Source: Callipepla californica brunnescens (Eukaryota > Chordata > Aves > Galliformes > Odontophoridae). From it: 64,000 nucleotides of DNA. This document shows positions 61,001-64,000 of this stretch, piece after piece. The stretch lies in NCBI GenBank assembly GCA_023055505.1, contig JALIRH010000004.1, positions 16,363,368 through 16,427,367 of the forward strand, given 5' to 3'. Both the position numbers and the translations under genes were made by a program. Position 1 is the first letter of the stretch. The number at the start of each line of letters is the position of its first letter. The notes below the pieces were generated by a model. It was given only the letters and a program-made list of their open reading frames with translations. It searched no databases and had not been told where the DNA came from.

Positions 61001-62819
61001 AAAATTTCCTTTTCTTTCAAGGATCAGAAAATAAAAACAAGTCTCCCAAAATATCACAGTTTCCTATTGTTTTTTTCTGAGAGAAGAAGAAGAGAATGGG
61101 TGTATCCTAATGCTCCCTGTTATCATGGAGATTTCCCTTTGCTGCTGCTTGTCTCACTGGTCCCTTGTATTCTCCACTCCTTGCAGTGGCTTTGTGCTGA
61201 ATAGGTGCCTTTTCCACATGCAGGCAGAGTAAACCTTCTTTAGGCCTTTAAGATGTATACTGTTAAGGGTATTTACATGCTGGTATTTGATTCTTGGTGC
61301 TTGAAAACCCAGTAGGTAGTTCTTTAGGGGCTAACTCTTCTTTGACTGCAGTTTCCTCCCATGGGCAGCTGGGTGCTGTGTGATGGTCGGGGTGATGGTC
61401 ATGTGCAGGAGGAGGCCTGTCCTGTTTGATGGGGAAGAAAAACAGTATGAGTGTAGAGGAAGGTTTCCTCTGTGCCTTGAAAAATCATCTTGCTTTTCTT
61501 TTTATGCTTGTCAGTCTGATTTCATGATCACAAGATTAATCAGCCTGAGGGGCTGAAAGCTGCAAGACCTGTGCTAGATGCTTGGGACATGATAAAAATG
61601 CCAAAATGTGATATGATGGCTTTGTTACAGTGGTCAGAAGGATTTAGACTCAGATGCAGGCATTGGAATGGAATTTCACAAGCTTTTACTCTTCATTTCA
61701 AGAGGATAATAGAACTGCATTGCATATCCTTTTCCATAGCTGCCCATGGCTTTCTCTGTGGCCTTTACCATTTGATTATTGGTTTTTGTGTGCTCTTTCC
61801 TCTTGAAATACTATTGCTAAGTCCTTTAAAATTATTATGTCTTTGAAGGAAAACAATCAGGTCTTAAGAGGCATTTTTGGGGGGCGATGGGAATCTGGAG
61901 TTTGTTTAAAGAAAGTGGATCTGGAGAAGATAAAGCAGAGAACTCAGCTATGCAGAACTGATGTTGCATTCCAAAAGATAATTGAAGAGCTATACCTCTC
62001 TACAGAGTGCTCTGTTCTTTATTATTACTTTTTTTTTTTTCCACTTAGAAATCTTTTGAAGCACCAGAATCACATACACCTATATTACATATAAACCTGT
62101 GGGAACCAGCAGCCCGTGGCCCTCTGTTGAATTGAACAAATGACACTAATTCCCTGAGCAGAAATCCAAGCCTTTCCAAGTGAGCGTCTCCACCACCACA
62201 TGCTTGAACTGCTTGTAGCAGACATACACAGGGTACAGTGTCTCAAGTGCCTGTTTTCTTTCCACCCTTGGATGCTTTCATAATTCTGGGAACATCCTGC
62301 TCAGAGGTGTCAGTGTGTCTGCTCAGGTGGATCTGAGGAAAGATGTCTGAGAGACAGACTGCCTTAGAAAAATACTGATGGAAAACAGCTGGATTACCAG
62401 AGCTAATGGAGTTATAGACCCGAGTGTGACAGCACAAGTGCTGTGCTGCTGTATCTCAGAGAGCAGCCAGCCTGCTAGTCAAGTGAGGATGATGCATCAG
62501 TGATGGCAAACCTGAAATAACAGTTCAGACTGACTGAAAGCCTCATTTCTGTAACCTGGCAAACAAGCTAATTGTTTATGTACTACAAGCACTTTGAATC
62601 CTTATTAAAAGAGTTAAAAAAAAAAAATAGAAATGCAAATCCTTTTGTTAGGCAACCAGCTTCCTTGGAGTAGGTAATTCAATCCTGTTGCTCAGGAAGT
62701 GCCATTGGTTTCTTTTTCTATTAGGTTTAGGGCACAGAGGGCATTTGGATTAATGAGAGGCAGAGATGGTGGGAAAATACTCTGTTGTCCGTACCCTTTG
62801 GTAAGCCTGGGTAATTACT
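58001..62819. other. Intronic non-coding stretch
   Basis: No gene is recognised. An acceptor-like 'tcctcttgcattctgcag' precedes an open frame at 60309-60395 (AQKCSYTNCLAPPKRVF...), but it has no donor and ends within 29 codons. A small AAATA-rich run occurs at 59671-59688 and T11-type runs near 62030. Confidence 0.45.
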
Positions 62820-63000
62820 GAAACCTTTGCAAGCACTAGCTTTCATTTCAATGTAATTGCAAAATAATTATCTCATCTGGTAGGGGTATCATCTGTGTTG
62901 ATTAATGACATACAGGTAATATACAAAACAGCTGCTTCAGAAGTATATGAGCTACCATGGTTCCATCGGAGTTGGCCAGCTGAATGCCCCACGATAAGGT
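62820..63000. promoter_or_regulatory. Small enhancer-like block
   Basis: The stretch 'tgtaattgcaaaataattat' followed by 'gttgattaatgacatac' is AT-rich, non-repetitive and motif-dense in the manner of conserved non-coding elements. The evidence is textural only. Confidence 0.15.
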
Positions 63001-63409
63001 GTATTAAAAACCTAAGTGATACAGTGCATAACAGTGTTTGCTGTTCATTTTAAGGGGGAAAATTGGCCTCTGTGGGGAGTTTTTGTGTGCCACTGAGAAT
63101 TAGTTGTCCTCACTTGTGTCAGAATCCATAAACTTAGTCTCTGGAAATGAGAATCAAACCAGTAGGTTGTGGACCTTGTTTTTAGAGATGAACTTTAGAA
63201 GCTGTAATAAACAACAACAGTAACGACAACAAGAAACTTTTGTAAAAAGATGTGAGAATAAGAAAGGAAGAAACAGTGATCTCCATACTAAAAACTGAAG
63301 ATGTTCCCTTCACAGTTGTGACACTGGTTTCCTCCAGTACCTTTTTGGATTTCTGCTTGCCATCTGCAGTGTGAGAAATGTTAATATTTCCTGCTTTTTG
63401 TCTTTTTAG
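63001..63409. other. Intronic non-coding stretch
   Basis: No gene or repeat is recognised. It ends in a pyrimidine tract leading to the next candidate exon. Confidence 0.45.
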
Positions 63410-63477
63410 GCAGCACGCTCTTTGAGCAGAGCCTCCTGGGACACTTGTGTCACCAATAGTAACTTGAAGGCAGGAAG
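63410..63477 (+). other. Candidate 68-nt exon
   Basis: The acceptor is good (TTCCTGCTTTTTGTCTTTTTAG). The donor is CAGGAAG/GTGTCTG, modest. One frame is open across it (AARSLSRASWDTCVTNSNLK...). Entered in phase 1, as the 53717 exon would require, it reads GSTLFEQSLLGHLCHQ and then stops. No homology is recognised. Confidence 0.18.
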
Positions 63478-63534
63478 GTGTCTGTAGGCATGCTTTTGGA
63501 AAGGTGGCCAGTCATTTCCTTTTCTTTCTCCCCC

Positions 63535-63559
63535 TTTATTTATTTATTTTTATTTTTTT
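63535..63559. repeat. (TTTA)n / T-rich microsatellite
   Basis: Three to four TTTA units run into a T-rich stretch. Confidence 0.85.
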
Positions 63560-64000
63560 CTAAAGGAACTCTTTTACTTTAGTAACCAGAGAAATTAATG
63601 TATTTCTGAAGTTTAACTGTTAGCTTGGTGCGTCTGTGGGTTCCTCCTGGCAGTCATCTCCTATTGCGATACTGCAAAGAATATCACTGGTTGCTCTTCT
63701 TCTATGCTGGTGCTGTTCAGTAGGGCAAATTGTGGTCTGGAGCTGGAGCTGCAACTGCTGCTCTGTGAACACCAAGCCTTACATCTGATCTGGAATGCCA
63801 GTGAGCCCATATAAAGCTGTTAATGTCTGTGTGAGGTTTTTTAGTCCTCATTACCAACCTAATAGAAAGATAATTCCTCGGCTGCTATTCCAACCTGTGG
63901 GATTTTACCCACTTAATTAATTTTCTTTCTTGCGAAAAAAAAAGGTCTTGTTTTAATGCAAAAGGAGCTGTGCTTGATTTGCTTTTTAGCAATGTATAGT
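63560..64000. other. Non-coding end of window
   Basis: No exon or repeat is recognised up to the window edge, apart from a short A run near 63935. Confidence 0.5.

Noticed and set aside
1..64000. tRNA, rRNA, known microRNA hairpins, endogenous retroviral LTRs or genes, CRISPR-like arrays
   Set aside because: Looked for familiar microRNA seed/mature words, LTR and coding signatures and regular spaced repeats by eye; none was seen.

Overview
The window looks like avian nuclear DNA, most likely from a galliform such as chicken. The reasoning is as follows. Several CR1-type LINE 3' ends are present on both strands, with the typical CR1 tail (TGATTCTA-type ending) and C-terminal ORF2 remnants. 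CpG is depleted everywhere except in one sharp island. There are no operons or dense ORFs, and pyrimidine-tract/AG and AG/GT splice-like signals are present. There are no Alu-type or other mammalian SINEs. The species call is inference; the bird call is fairly firm.

No protein-coding gene can be recognised by homology. The main landmark is a CpG-island promoter at about 17.2-17.95 kb. Inside it is a probable non-coding first exon on the + strand that ends at a splice donor at 17587/17588. A second leader-like exon with good splice sites lies at 18016-18064. The simplest reading is that 1-17.2 kb is upstream or intergenic DNA (or an intron of a longer transcript), and that about 17.6-64 kb is the first intron(s) of a gene transcribed left to right.

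Several short exon candidates lie on the + strand. The most coding-like is 53617-53717, which has a strong acceptor, an ATG in good context, 33 open codons with about 67% GC at third positions, and a donor. A 38-nt micro-exon candidate at 47167-47204 has very good splice signals on both sides. Weaker candidates are at 8623-8840, 8891-9043 (a transmembrane-like peptide), 19672-19833, 27444-27595, 35721-35824, 48097-48190 and 63410-63477. All are low-confidence and rest on sequence signals only.

Repeats are sparse: seven CR1 fragments, including a tail-to-tail pair near 16.9 kb, a (CA)13-A27 compound microsatellite at 7.1 kb, a T-rich tract at 39.85 kb, and short homopolymers. Several blocks (about 33.83-34.09, 46.43-46.77, 57.1-58.0 and 62.82-63.0 kb) have the look of conserved non-coding enhancers, but this cannot be tested without alignment. 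No tRNA, rRNA, known microRNA, endogenous retrovirus or other unusual system was recognised. Most open reading frames in the window are chance frames in intronic sequence.
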